Virus record (IMG/VR): IMGVR_UViG_3300020450_000131
Coordinates: 1 to 20,123 of that record
Length of the DNA: 20,123 nucleotides
From: a virus
Direction: 5' to 3' (one strand)
A program made the position numbers and the translations under genes. Every line of letters begins with the position of its first letter. Within the stretch, counting starts at the first letter, position 1. The notes beneath the pieces are model-generated. The model saw nothing but the letters and a program-made list of their open reading frames with translations, was not told the DNA's origin and did not search any database. Of this stretch, positions 1 through 7,035 are shown one piece after another.

Positions 1-191
1 GTAGAAGAAGTACCACCGCCGCCGCCACCGCCGCCACCGCCGCCACCGCCGCCGCCTTGTACGTTTAGAGATAAGTTATTTGCGATTTCTTGCGCTTTGG
101 TAAGTTGTGCGACGATATGATCAATGGATGCAACGGCTTCTGCATCGTCTATTTTGATCTCTATTCTAGTCTTATGTTCGCTTGACGCCAC
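1..191 (-). CDS. Probable tape measure protein, N-terminus only (runs off the left edge)
   Basis: Only 63 codons are present. I chose a GTG start at 191 because AAAGGGA lies 8 bases upstream (200-206), and the frame is open from there to the edge of the window. It overlaps the end of the preceding chaperone extension by 20 bases. The visible protein begins MASSEHKTRIEIKIDDAE and is predicted helical up to residue 45, then runs into 15 consecutive glycines (residues 46-60, bases 12-56) followed by TSS. Beginning with a charged strand of the RIEIKIDDAE type, directly after a tail chaperone gene, is typical of tape measure proteins, which set tail length and occupy the tube lumen. The assignment rests mainly on position, because the long body of the protein is outside the window. 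The glycine run is unusual and may be a flexible linker. Confidence 0.6.
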   Translation of the reverse strand, partial: MASSEHKTRIEIKIDDAEAVASIDHIVAQLTKAQEIANNLSLNVQGGGGGGGGGGGGGGGTSS

Positions 192-444
192 GAGCTAATT
201 CCCTTTCCCATTCATCGGCTATCGGATCGCCCGTAACAGGTACCCCGTCTTCGTCGTAACTAACTTGTGCAGCGTTTAGGCGATATGTTTCGTCGTCTAT
301 CCGCAAACATATCGCCTCATACAGATCTAAGCCATTTAACTTTGGCTGTATCGGGTTTACCTCACTCATTTCCAAGGGGGGCAATACCTGTCTCAACAAT
401 TCGTATCCTGGCTCCTGTCTCGCCTTCTGTACCCTCTTGTCCAC
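172..444 (-). CDS. Tail assembly chaperone C-terminal extension ORF (likely made by frameshifting)
   Basis: This frame is open from a GTG at 444 and overlaps the end of the upstream chaperone gene by 83 bases in the +1 register. It has no good ribosome binding site at 444. An internal ATG at 369 overlaps the upstream stop as ATGAGTGA but also lacks a well-placed site. The part most likely translated starts near the six-C run (376-381 on the plus strand) and includes MSEVNPIQPKLNGLDLYEA through to ELARGVKRT. Tail chaperone genes of lambda (G/GT), Mu (41/42) and many other phages are paired this way, with the second ORF appended to a minority of molecules by ribosomal slippage. The extension is thought to help recruit the tape measure protein during tail assembly. 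Its place directly before the presumed tape measure gene fits. It could alternatively be translated separately from the 369 ATG. Confidence 0.65.
   Translation of the reverse strand: MDKRVQKARQEPGYELLRQVLPPLEMSEVNPIQPKLNGLDLYEAICLRIDDETYRLNAAQVSYDEDGVPVTGDPIADEWERELARGVKRT
200..206 (-). promoter_or_regulatory. Ribosome binding site that decides the tape measure start
   Basis: AAAGGGA lies 8 bases before the GTG at 191. No ATG in this frame precedes the visible coding region, so this site is the main support for the non-ATG start. It lies inside the chaperone extension, which implies translational coupling. Confidence 0.5.
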
Positions 445-826
445 TTCTTTTGTACCATCGGTCGTCGTGACCTCGGCACGACGTAAACAACATTACTGCT
501 AACTCTTCGTCTTCTTGTGCAGCGTTTAGTACCCAATCAGGACAATCACGCAACTGTACCGCTATAGTGCCTAGACTTACAGCATGTACTTGAACATTAA
601 CAGGCAAGAGATTCCACGGTCTGCCTGCTATGTCTGCCGCAATCCTAGATGCCTTAAATCTTTCGTCCCCCGTCATTACCCTAGAAGTCAAAACGGCTTC
701 TCTTTCCCCTGCTCCTGAGTCATAAAGCAAAGTGAACTGGATCTCTCTAGACGTTAGTGGTTTTTCCGCTTTCTTAACAGACTGTTGTGGTTCATCTGCG
801 TTGTCGGCTATTTTCCTTAGATCCAT
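362..826 (-). CDS. Tail assembly chaperone (lambda gpG-like by position)
   Basis: A 154-residue protein with a strong AAAGGAG site upstream of an ATG at 826. The central part, with SRIAADIAGRPWNLLPV followed by a DCPDWVLNAAQ-type segment and an acidic EDEEL stretch, has the pattern I associate with tail assembly chaperones: a short alpha/beta core, a Pro-Asp-Trp motif, then an acidic helix. It lies between the tail tube gene and the presumed tape measure gene, the usual place for this function. It ends four codons after a GCC CCC C slip site, with an overlapping ORF in the +1 frame. These proteins bind the tape measure and tube subunits during tail assembly and are absent from the virion. No enzymatic motif is visible. 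The identification rests on context plus the frameshift arrangement rather than strong sequence recognition. Confidence 0.7.
   Translation of the reverse strand: MDLRKIADNADEPQQSVKKAEKPLTSREIQFTLLYDSGAGEREAVLTSRVMTGDERFKASRIAADIAGRPWNLLPVNVQVHAVSLGTIAVQLRDCPDWVLNAAQEDEELAVMLFTSCRGHDDRWYKRSGQEGTEGETGARIRIVETGIAPLGNE
376..381 (-). other. Putative programmed frameshift site (six C on the minus strand)
   Basis: On the minus strand the chaperone reads ATT GCC CCC CTT GGA AAT GAG TGA. The six-C run allows a proline tRNA on CCC to re-pair perfectly after a +1 or a -2 shift. Either shift enters the TTG GAA ATG AGT frame of the extension ORF. A -1 shift meets TGA within six codons. Mu uses -2 slippage and Listeria phage PSA uses +1 slippage at proline codons, so both modes have precedent. 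The direction cannot be decided from sequence. Confidence 0.6.
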
Positions 827-850
827 GCGGGGGTACTCCTTTTATGACAT

Positions 851-1300
851 TTATTGTTCACCCAACTGTGCCGATCCTTGCTCGTCATGTAATTTACGAG
901 CTTGATACGATACACTACCTGTCATAACACCACTACGGTCTACCCGCCAAGACCTACTTTCAGATTTCGCGCCTTCTACGGTCCATCTAATAGTATCGGA
1001 AATGTCGTCGAAAACTTCAAAGGTCAACTCTTCAAATGTAATTACCGCCTCAGTACCCCCTCTAGGGAAAATACCTTGCTCTTGTAGCGAGTTGTCCAAC
1101 ATTCGGACATAATCACAAGTGAACGATACCGTTCTACCTACAGGTTCAATTTCCGTCGAATCAATGTCGCCAAGCACATCAATTCGCTGTAGCTGAATGT
1201 TTTCTTGTCCATTTACACCTGTCGCAAAACCTACTTCGACGCGCCCTTTAGCACCCTCGGCAAAGATTTTGGCTCTTGCCCCTGCAAAAGTCCTAGCCAT
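851..1300 (-). CDS. Tail tube protein
   Basis: A 149-residue protein starting MARTFAGARAKIFAEG, preceded by TAGGAGT six bases before the ATG. The sequence is mostly beta-strand-like, with alternating hydrophobic residues through FTCDYVRML and EAVITFEELTFEVFDDIS, and ends in a charged tail. It comes directly after the sheath gene (10-base gap) and before the tail chaperone, the canonical place for the tube protein in contractile-tailed phages. Tube subunits form stacked hexameric rings through which DNA passes, and are related in fold to gpV, Hcp and T4 gp19. Length (about 150 residues) suits this family. No catalytic motif is present. Confidence comes from size, beta character and strict context. 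Confidence 0.8.
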   Translation of the reverse strand: MARTFAGARAKIFAEGAKGRVEVGFATGVNGQENIQLQRIDVLGDIDSTEIEPVGRTVSFTCDYVRMLDNSLQEQGIFPRGGTEAVITFEELTFEVFDDISDTIRWTVEGAKSESRSWRVDRSGVMTGSVSYQARKLHDEQGSAQLGEQ

Positions 1301-1310
1301 TTTTAAACTC

Positions 1311-3242
1311 CTATCCTGGGATTCTTACGACGTTTGCCGTGATTTTAATGAAATTTAACGGTTCAACCGCCGCAACCTCGTAGGAAATATCGAACCTATC
1401 CCCCATGTCATCAATTACAACATTTTGAAACGCCTTAATAACACCGTCTTTAACCTGCTTTGCTAAGTTAATACGCACGGAACTCTGAATTTTGGCACGG
1501 GTACCTGCTATGGCAGGATTTCCAATCTGACTTGCCAATCTTGCACGTAAAGTACGCACAGATGCGTTTACACTTTCGTTAGCCGATACTTCACTGAAAA
1601 TTGGATTGTCGTCGGTTTGATACGTTGTAATAGAACGCTCAATCCGTAAACCTAAACTGTCTAAAGACAATGCCAAAATACCCTTAGAAAGAACATCGTT
1701 AGCACTTGTAACTAAATTCCAAGATGGGTTCTGTTCACACCCTAAAATATCAGGTCGCTTACGTGTTAAAGGTGTGGCTACAGGAGTACCCGCCTGCATA
1801 CATGCCACCATTAAGGCAAAAAACTTAGGATCAAGTGTTTTGCTTGTTCCATCAGGCAATGTGTACAAAATCGACTGTCCCACTAGAGCCATGTGCCTGC
1901 TGTTTAGCTGCCCACTACGAACAGACAAAGCCGCAATGTCTTCATTAGGTGCAGCACCCGCATACCCGCATCTTTCGCGCCCATAAAGCTGCGCGTCTTT
2001 ACAATGGGATAGAACCTCTTTATGCACTGCAAGGGTATCGTCTAAAGCGGTAACGATTTGCACATCCTCAGATAAAAGTTTTTCTAACGCCGCTTTGTAT
2101 CCTGCGGTATCGGGTACTGCTTGTGTGCCTCCTGACAAAAACCCGTTCGCCGTTAGTGCAGATGCAGGATCGAGTCTATTTGTGCGACTTGCCGTTATTA
2201 TCTGAGATGTCCCTAACTCACGAACAACGGTAAATATCAAGGCATGAAAAGCGGTAGCTGCCGTAATTACAGACGATTGTGCGTCCATTTCATTCGCGGG
2301 AATGCTGCCCAAACCAGGGGCTATTTTTACAATTTCGAGATTAGGTAGTGAATTAAGAGCATCTAGTATCTGGGCTAAAGAAGCAAAATCTTCTGTGTTA
2401 AGGTCTAGCAGATCAGCGGAAATGGTGAAAACGGTAGATTCCCCTTGTCCACTTGCTGCCTTTGTACTCGTTGCGACTGATCCAAAGGTCTTTGTAGACG
2501 ATGCTGTGGTTGAACCTGCTGCGATTACAACCGCTTCCGATTGCGCCGCTCCATCTGCATCCGTACCTGAGATTGTAATAGTATGATCATTTGCGTATGC
2601 TGCCGCACCTGTTACCTTAATGGTTCGAGGGGCAGGCAAAGAAAAGGTAGTAGCAACCGCTTGCTCGTTTGCGTTGTCTGCCGTTTGGAAACTCTCAGTA
2701 AGAGTAAAGGAGTTTTCGCTAACCGTTAGTTTGCCTACTCCGTCCCCGCTCCATTGTGCCGTGAATAGCTCACCACTTGAAATAGCAGGATAATTCTCTA
2801 CAACGCTCCCCTTACGCACTATAATATCAAATGCCTCTGAGCCTGGTGCAGTGAACCGTATGTCAAAACTAACTTTGTTACCTTCGGTGCCGAATAGCTT
2901 TGACCTTATTTGTACAGGACCAAGATCCCCCGATGCCTGTGTAGATACCCCCGCATTTACCAAAGTAAGAATGGACGCGCCGCCTCCTACTCTATCATCC
3001 GAAGATGGAGAAAATGCAATTTTAGCTAACAAGAGCATGTTCGGATCGCCAAGGAAATAATCACTCATTGCTCTGGCAGAAGAAAATGATTTTGGAACAT
3101 ATTGTTCAAGTGAAGGAAAGTCCCCTACTATCGCCACGTTCCCCGTGCTAATTCCACTGCCGCCAAGTGCAGATGCGTCGATTACGGCATAGACGCCAGG
3201 GCGAAAAGTCCTAACGCCATTAAAGCTAATTGATGATGGCAT
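1311..3242 (-). CDS. Contractile tail sheath protein
   Basis: A sheath protein of 643 residues if it starts at the ATG at 3242. A longer version from the ATG at 3260 would add six residues (MKGVDT), but that ATG has no ribosome binding site, whereas AAAGGGG sits 8 bases before 3242. The N-terminus ISFNGVRTFRPGVYAVID is the typical opening of sheath proteins. The C-terminal region has the usual conserved pattern: RLASQIGNPAIAG, then NLAKQVKDGVIKAFQNVV and a closing strand ending NFIKITANVVRIPG. The middle, about residues 100-330, is Ser/Thr/Ala-rich and probably forms surface-exposed inserted domains. Sheath subunits wrap the tube and contract at infection. This gene is the best evidence that the phage is a myovirus. 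It is followed after 10 bases by the tube gene. Confidence 0.92.
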   Translation of the reverse strand: MPSSISFNGVRTFRPGVYAVIDASALGGSGISTGNVAIVGDFPSLEQYVPKSFSSARAMSDYFLGDPNMLLLAKIAFSPSSDDRVGGGASILTLVNAGVSTQASGDLGPVQIRSKLFGTEGNKVSFDIRFTAPGSEAFDIIVRKGSVVENYPAISSGELFTAQWSGDGVGKLTVSENSFTLTESFQTADNANEQAVATTFSLPAPRTIKVTGAAAYANDHTITISGTDADGAAQSEAVVIAAGSTTASSTKTFGSVATSTKAASGQGESTVFTISADLLDLNTEDFASLAQILDALNSLPNLEIVKIAPGLGSIPANEMDAQSSVITAATAFHALIFTVVRELGTSQIITASRTNRLDPASALTANGFLSGGTQAVPDTAGYKAALEKLLSEDVQIVTALDDTLAVHKEVLSHCKDAQLYGRERCGYAGAAPNEDIAALSVRSGQLNSRHMALVGQSILYTLPDGTSKTLDPKFFALMVACMQAGTPVATPLTRKRPDILGCEQNPSWNLVTSANDVLSKGILALSLDSLGLRIERSITTYQTDDNPIFSEVSANESVNASVRTLRARLASQIGNPAIAGTRAKIQSSVRINLAKQVKDGVIKAFQNVVIDDMGDRFDISYEVAAVEPLNFIKITANVVRIPG

Positions 3243-3250
3243 TGTGTCCA

Positions 3251-3257
3251 CCCCTTT
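3251..3257 (-). promoter_or_regulatory. Ribosome binding site favouring the inner sheath start
   Basis: AAAGGGG lies 8 bases before the ATG at 3242 and inside the extra codons that would follow an ATG at 3260. The 3260 ATG is preceded by TTACATTGTAGAC, which has no purine-rich element. The shorter protein is therefore preferred. Confidence 0.6.
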
Positions 3258-3264
3258 CATGTCT

Positions 3265-3280
3265 ACAATGTAAGATAATA
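3265..3280 (-). promoter_or_regulatory. Candidate late promoter-like element before the sheath gene
   Basis: Read on the minus strand, this is TATTAT CT TACATTGT. The first hexamer matches a -10 box at 5 of 6 bases. The 8-mer is identical to one before the scaffold gene, with the same 2-base spacing. No -35 consensus is seen 16-18 bases upstream. A 6-bp inverted repeat (3265-3270 with 3286-3291) overlaps it. Promoter activity is inferred. Confidence 0.35.
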
Positions 3281-3294
3281 TACGTCATTGTGTG

Positions 3295-3951
3295 CTAATC
3301 TGCTAGATCTACTTTACCAGTAGCCGTCGCCCCTGGTTGAATTGTTATTCCTACTCTGGCTACCGCATCATGTATCCCCACGTTCCACGGTAAAATTGTA
3401 GGTTCTGCTAATTGCGGAATATCCGCGAAACTTAACGCCTCGTACCTTTGTCTTCTGACGTAAATACCTAATTCTTCTGCTAAAAGGTTATCGTCGGGGG
3501 ACAAATCCGCTGCGTCCAAATACTTAACGTCGTCATAGTATTCTAAGAACGCCTTGTTCATTCTGGTAGCCGCTGCACGGCACACTATATGTAGGCATCT
3601 TGTAATTTCGGGATGTTTTGAAAGAATTGTTACGGATACTCTTTGCGTAAGTAACACCTTTTCTACATCGCGGTTTTGTGTAACTGTGTGAGAAAAACGT
3701 CCTAATGGGTGTCCTGGGTTTGATGTGTTTTCGCTTTCTAATTGGATTGCAATTACAGGAAAATCATCGGCACCTGGGCTAAAGGATGCCTTGATCGTAG
3801 GTTTTTGGTCGTTCAAGCTAGAAAACCATGTGCCTAACAGATCGTTAGAAACACCCTTAAATAATTCTTTGAAATTGTTTTCATTTCCGAGGTATTCCGC
3901 GACACCTGCTTGCATACCTTGGAGTAGATGAAGATCAAACAAACCTGCCAT
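3295..3951 (-). CDS. Probable tail terminator / head-tail joining protein
   Basis: A 218-residue protein whose ATG at 3951 overlaps the previous stop as TAATG, so translation is probably coupled. It starts MAGLFDLHLLQGM. The core holds a likely beta sheet (FPVIAIQLESEN, VLLTQRVSVTILSK) and then a helix, followed by a PTILPWNVGIHDAV strand region. Position directly before the sheath, and the length of about 200 residues, fit tail terminator or neck proteins that cap the tube and join it to the head. I do not recognise a specific family signature, so the exact neck role is inferred from gene order alone. No cysteine cluster or enzymatic motif is seen. Confidence 0.5.
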   Translation of the reverse strand: MAGLFDLHLLQGMQAGVAEYLGNENNFKELFKGVSNDLLGTWFSSLNDQKPTIKASFSPGADDFPVIAIQLESENTSNPGHPLGRFSHTVTQNRDVEKVLLTQRVSVTILSKHPEITRCLHIVCRAAATRMNKAFLEYYDDVKYLDAADLSPDDNLLAEELGIYVRRQRYEALSFADIPQLAEPTILPWNVGIHDAVARVGITIQPGATATGKVDLAD

Positions 3952-4736
3952 TATACCAACCCCGCCTGGGCTAGAATATCGGGAATCGCTTCCATGACCG
4001 TCTGCCCTATGTTCTTTGCTTCTATACCCTTAGTTCGCCATGCCATAGGGTGTGTATTTGCCATGCTCGCCGTTCTAAAGGTTTTGTACGACGATGTTTG
4101 CATTTTGCCCGAAGCCCCCGAAACTGCTCCCATTCTTACCATACCCGCCGCTTGTGTGTTTGCATGGTGTTCTTTGAGCTTAAAACCCATTGACGTAGGT
4201 AATCGTGTTCCCCATAGCGTTCGTCCTTTTTCTTGAGAAGACGTAGAGAAAACTTTTTTTCCGTCCTTTGCTGCTAGGTTTTGAAACAAGGTCGCGGCAC
4301 CTCTACTTTTGTTTGCTGTATCCGCTGCTACACTCGCTTCGGCAGTATTGAAAGAGAAAGGGATAACAAGGTAAGGTCCGTTTTTTCCCTGCTTTACCTT
4401 CTTACTGCTCAAGAGTTTCTGCCCTGCCACCCGCATATCGTACTCACCTTGCGTACCTATGCCGCCAGGTCCAAAGCCAAATTCCTGCATCCTAGCAATC
4501 ATTGACTGTTTACCTGTAGCGTTTTTGGGTAACTCGCAGACCACTAGATCGTCCGAAACAGTAAGTCCCAAGGATTTAACGTAGGGTCCATAGGTCGAAT
4601 TTAAAACTTTTGCCGCTTCGCTTGTCCATGTCTGCAACAAAAGTCGCCCCACGGTTTTCGCACGGTTGTACTGTCCTTGGAAATTTGTCCCATAAATTTT
4701 GTCCTTTATCTGGTTTAGTCGCGTGTACTCTGCCAT
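3951..4736 (-). CDS. Probable tail completion / neck protein
   Basis: A 261-residue basic protein with start ATG at 4736 overlapping the upstream stop as TAATG, and its own stop overlapping the next start the same way. The N-terminal 50 residues are likely helical. The middle contains a glycine-rich FGFGPGGIGTQGEYDMR segment, and the C-terminus has a Ser/Thr-rich and basic region ending EAIPDILAQAGLV. Sandwiched between connector and terminator genes, it most likely fills the head-tail joining or tail-completion role played by HK97 gp10-like proteins in other phages. I do not see a decisive family motif. The strict coupling to both neighbours suggests matched stoichiometry. Confidence 0.45.
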   Translation of the reverse strand: MAEYTRLNQIKDKIYGTNFQGQYNRAKTVGRLLLQTWTSEAAKVLNSTYGPYVKSLGLTVSDDLVVCELPKNATGKQSMIARMQEFGFGPGGIGTQGEYDMRVAGQKLLSSKKVKQGKNGPYLVIPFSFNTAEASVAADTANKSRGAATLFQNLAAKDGKKVFSTSSQEKGRTLWGTRLPTSMGFKLKEHHANTQAAGMVRMGAVSGASGKMQTSSYKTFRTASMANTHPMAWRTKGIEAKNIGQTVMEAIPDILAQAGLV

Positions 4737-5554
4737 TAGATGCCCCGATCACTGTTCAAAAACTCTAATCGAGCGTTACACTGAATAGGTAATGGTCTAA
4801 AATCTACGGTAGGTGATTTTGTCTTGACGAAAGTATCACGAAAAGCATGAGGATGATCTACCACCACAAAACGAGGATGCGCGTAATAGCTAACTGCATA
4901 GCGCGTACCGTTTGAAGGAGCATTGCCGTTAGCGTCCCCTAAAGTAAAATCTAAATCCCCGTTTGCGTCTACTGTAAAGTCTACATCTTGGACTAACGCC
5001 CCCGCATCTGTACAAGTGCCATCGGCATTTGCCCGATGTAAGTTCAAAACACCTACTTGTGTGCTGCCTGTGCTTAAATCTAATTCTCTTGTAACTACAG
5101 GGAATCTTGTTTTTTCTATGGCGTCAAAACCTCGCACCTTAGTTTCACGAAACAGAAGTACGGAATCTGACATTGTAAATCTGTCGCCATAGGACGGTAA
5201 GTGTTCGGGCAAAAGGGAAATGTTAATCATGCCTGTAGCAAATTCCCCGTACTGCCTGAATCTTTCGGGATTTTCAGCCGCACTTGTGACAATAGCGCGT
5301 ACCGTCTGCGGGGAATGGTAAAAGTACCCTTTGCCTTTACACTGTTGGCAATCTAATCGCGCCTCATGCGTCCGTGCCGTGGAATTTAACGACACCTCTA
5401 ACGTGTAGTCTGCTGTAGCGCGTTTGCACGGACATTCTTGCGCTTGTTCCCATGTGAGATCTAACCCTGCCTTAAAGAAAAACTTGCGAAACTCTTCGGG
5501 ACGAAAGTCTACCCTCGGACCTAATTTAACAGGTTGACGACTCGGCAACTGCAC
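4736..5554 (-). CDS. Neck-region structural protein with cysteine zinc-ribbon-like motif
   Basis: A 272-residue protein with a GTG start at 5554 that shares one base with the upstream TAG stop (TAGTG). A CGGGGT purine-rich stretch lies just upstream. Residues 41-43 are CPC and residues 69-72 are CQQC followed by KGKGYFYH, so four cysteines could bind one zinc ion. The rest is beta-rich, including an Asp/Gly/Asn-rich stretch (VDFTVDANGDLDFTLGDANG) typical of a surface beta hairpin domain. Position between the connector and tail-completion genes suggests a neck or baseplate-proximal adaptor. The cysteine motif may stabilise a small fold; an enzymatic role is not supported. I do not recognise the family by name. 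Confidence 0.5.
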   Translation of the reverse strand: MQLPSRQPVKLGPRVDFRPEEFRKFFFKAGLDLTWEQAQECPCKRATADYTLEVSLNSTARTHEARLDCQQCKGKGYFYHSPQTVRAIVTSAAENPERFRQYGEFATGMINISLLPEHLPSYGDRFTMSDSVLLFRETKVRGFDAIEKTRFPVVTRELDLSTGSTQVGVLNLHRANADGTCTDAGALVQDVDFTVDANGDLDFTLGDANGNAPSNGTRYAVSYYAHPRFVVVDHPHAFRDTFVKTKSPTVDFRPLPIQCNARLEFLNSDRGI

Positions 5555-6504
5555 TACAGTACCCCGACATTCATCATTTTGTACTTAGCTTTTAATGCAG
5601 GCATAAGGGCTTTTAACTCGCGTTCAAATTGTAAAACACGCGCCCCGTAACCGCTATTTGTTGCACTTGCTGTTGTATTCAAACTTTGATGGATACCGTC
5701 TACGCCTACACTAAGGGATGCGATACCCGCACCTGCGATCAAGTCACCCGCTACATCTAAAGGTAACAGTGCTGCCTTGTATCCTATTGCTTGCTTAATG
5801 TCGGCAGGCAAGGTAGACACCGTGTATGTAATTGTTGTGTCTTGTGCCTGAATATCGGCTAAGGTGACTTCAAAACCGCCATGTCCCCGCTCGCTCAAAA
5901 AACTGGCTACATCCGAAGACAATTCCACTTCGTATTTCATTAATAGATCGTTCTCAAAAGCCACTTGCGCTTTTATAGATCCTTGAGGCACGACAACGCT
6001 ACCTGTAATCGTTTCAAAGCCACTTGTGTAATCGAAGTAGAAGTAACCAGGGACATACCTTTGTGGTTGTAGAATATCACCTGTGATTAAGGGTACGCCC
6101 CTACTGAAACGATAACTACTCATTAGACCCTTTTGAGAAGGGATTAAGTGAATTTGTCCATGTGCAGGGGAAACTAAGTTAGCCCAATCATAAGGTAACT
6201 CTGCCGCTTCAAAAGCCCCAAATTTAACTTGTATTTTGTCAATAGAACGAACAGGTCTATGATCAAGTCGAAAAGGCCAAAAGCCCGATCTTAAAGGCTC
6301 ATAAGCATCATGTCTTTCGTTCTTAACTTTGAATGTAGAAAGACTAATGCCTAACTCGTGTTCAAGGTAAGTAATGCCTGCCTGTATAGACGCTTTAAAG
6401 ATAGAGTCGGGATAAGGGGAACCGTCGTCAAGCGTTAAATCTACGCCAAGTAAGAACCTAGATTTCAACCAAGCTGGTGTCAACTCGGACAATGTACTTG
6501 ACAT
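5554..6504 (-). CDS. Head-tail connector (adaptor) protein
   Basis: A 316-residue protein with ATG at 6504 preceded by AAAGGTG. The N-terminus contains SPYPDSIFKASIQAGITYLEHE, the helix-loop-helix opening seen in HK97 gp6-like and SPP1 gp15-like connectors, in which a YPD turn precedes a helix bearing A..A...LE. The C-terminal helices (DIKQAIGYKAALLPLDVAG and a closing REL KALMPALKAKYK region) also fit a helical bundle. A beta-rich insertion of about 150 residues (roughly 70-220) separates the two, making it longer than classic gp6-like proteins. The connector attaches below the portal and leads into the neck. Location right after the capsid cluster and before other neck genes is as expected. 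Confidence 0.6.
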   Translation of the reverse strand: MSSTLSELTPAWLKSRFLLGVDLTLDDGSPYPDSIFKASIQAGITYLEHELGISLSTFKVKNERHDAYEPLRSGFWPFRLDHRPVRSIDKIQVKFGAFEAAELPYDWANLVSPAHGQIHLIPSQKGLMSSYRFSRGVPLITGDILQPQRYVPGYFYFDYTSGFETITGSVVVPQGSIKAQVAFENDLLMKYEVELSSDVASFLSERGHGGFEVTLADIQAQDTTITYTVSTLPADIKQAIGYKAALLPLDVAGDLIAGAGIASLSVGVDGIHQSLNTTASATNSGYGARVLQFERELKALMPALKAKYKMMNVGVL

Positions 6505-6516
6505 AATACCGCACCT

Positions 6517-6717
6517 TTATCTTTTGCCCCTAGATCTCTTTGTTGTTTTAGGGGCAGGTTTACTTGCCTCTGTATCCTCAAAAACACCTGTAGCTAATAG
6601 CAGGGCAATCTGTGTAGCATCAGGGCAAGGGGTCAAACTCCCGTCGTTTTCCACAGAGAAGATCGCTCCTGATATTACAAAGGTACCTTCTGTCTGTGTT
6701 TTATGACGTATACTCAC
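6517..6717 (-). CDS. Small protein with basic tail, paralogue of the upstream gene
   Basis: A 66-residue protein with a GTG start that overlaps the upstream TGA stop (GTGA), so it is probably coupled. The sequence begins MSIRHKTQTEGTFVISG, has a central LTPCPDATQIALLLATGVFED segment, and ends in a Lys/Arg-rich tail (KTTKRSRGKR). It aligns along its length with the preceding 80-residue protein: M-x-IR-x-K near the start, a G-x-F strand, an acidic turn, L-x-P-x-P, then LL and FE. That suggests tandem duplication. Small proteins between capsid and connector genes are often head decoration or head-completion proteins. The basic tail could contact DNA or the capsid. The function is unknown. Confidence 0.55.
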   Translation of the reverse strand: MSIRHKTQTEGTFVISGAIFSVENDGSLTPCPDATQIALLLATGVFEDTEASKPAPKTTKRSRGKR

Positions 6718-6956
6718 TTGCTTGACTTCCGTTTTGCCTTCGGTGCTGCCTTCGGTGCTGCCTTCGGTGCTGCCTTCGGTGCTGCCTTCGGTGCTGCCTT
6801 GGGACGTTCCGCTCGTTCAAACCAATCAGTGTCCCTTAACAGAATTGCTTCTTGCTCAGGGGTCGGGTCGGGATTAAGAAACATATCGTCACCTATGGTA
6901 AAAAAGCCAAAGTTCGTACTAACAGAACCTTTAGGTTTTTTTGATCTGATTGCCAC
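6714..6956 (-). CDS. Small protein with KAAP-repeat basic tail, first of two paralogues
   Basis: An 80-residue protein starting with GTG at 6956, supported by a perfect AGGAGG six bases upstream (6963-6968). The folded part (about 50 residues, MAIRSKKPKGSVSTNFGFF onwards) resembles its downstream neighbour. It is followed by a tail of repeated Lys-Ala-Ala-Pro units and then KAKRKSSK. The repeat is encoded by five perfect copies of the 12-mer TTCGGTGCTGCC (plus strand, 6739-6798). Such Ala/Pro/Lys tails recall histone H1-like proteins and bind nucleic acid non-specifically in other settings. Position after the capsid gene suggests an abundant head-associated protein. That role is inferred. Confidence 0.55.
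   Translation of the reverse strand: MAIRSKKPKGSVSTNFGFFTIGDDMFLNPDPTPEQEAILLRDTDWFERAERPKAAPKAAPKAAPKAAPKAAPKAKRKSSK
6739..6798 (-). repeat. Five tandem 12-bp repeats encoding KAAP
   Basis: Five identical copies of TTCGGTGCTGCC on the plus strand (GGCAGCACCGAA on the minus strand), in frame in the small head protein. The 12-base unit keeps the reading frame, so copy number can change without breaking the gene. Confidence 0.9.
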
Positions 6957-6987
6957 CTATAACCTCCTAAACAATGCAAATGTACAA

Positions 6988-7020
6988 ATACCCTGCCCTC
7001 TAAAACAAAGGGCAAGGTAT
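6988..7020 (-). terminator. Hairpin after the major capsid gene
   Basis: Arms 6988-6999 and 7009-7020 form a 12-bp stem with one G-U pair in the minus-strand RNA and a 9-base loop. On the minus strand the stem is preceded by six A and followed by TTTGTACATTT, a poor U tract. It may act as a weak terminator or as an mRNA-stabilising structure that keeps capsid mRNA abundant relative to downstream genes. The six T that follow it on the plus strand (7024-7029) would suit plus-strand termination, but no plus-strand gene exists. Confidence 0.5.
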
Positions 7021-7035
7021 ATGTTTTTTCGTCAA

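Noticed and set aside
376-381. A -1 frameshift at the C6 run
   Set aside because: The -1 frame reads TGC CCC CCT TGG AAA TGA and stops immediately, so it would not reach the extension ORF.
7024-7029. Six-T run after the 6988-7020 hairpin as a plus-strand terminator
   Set aside because: It has classic form on the plus strand, but there is no plus-strand gene to terminate. The hairpin is better explained in the minus-strand capsid mRNA.
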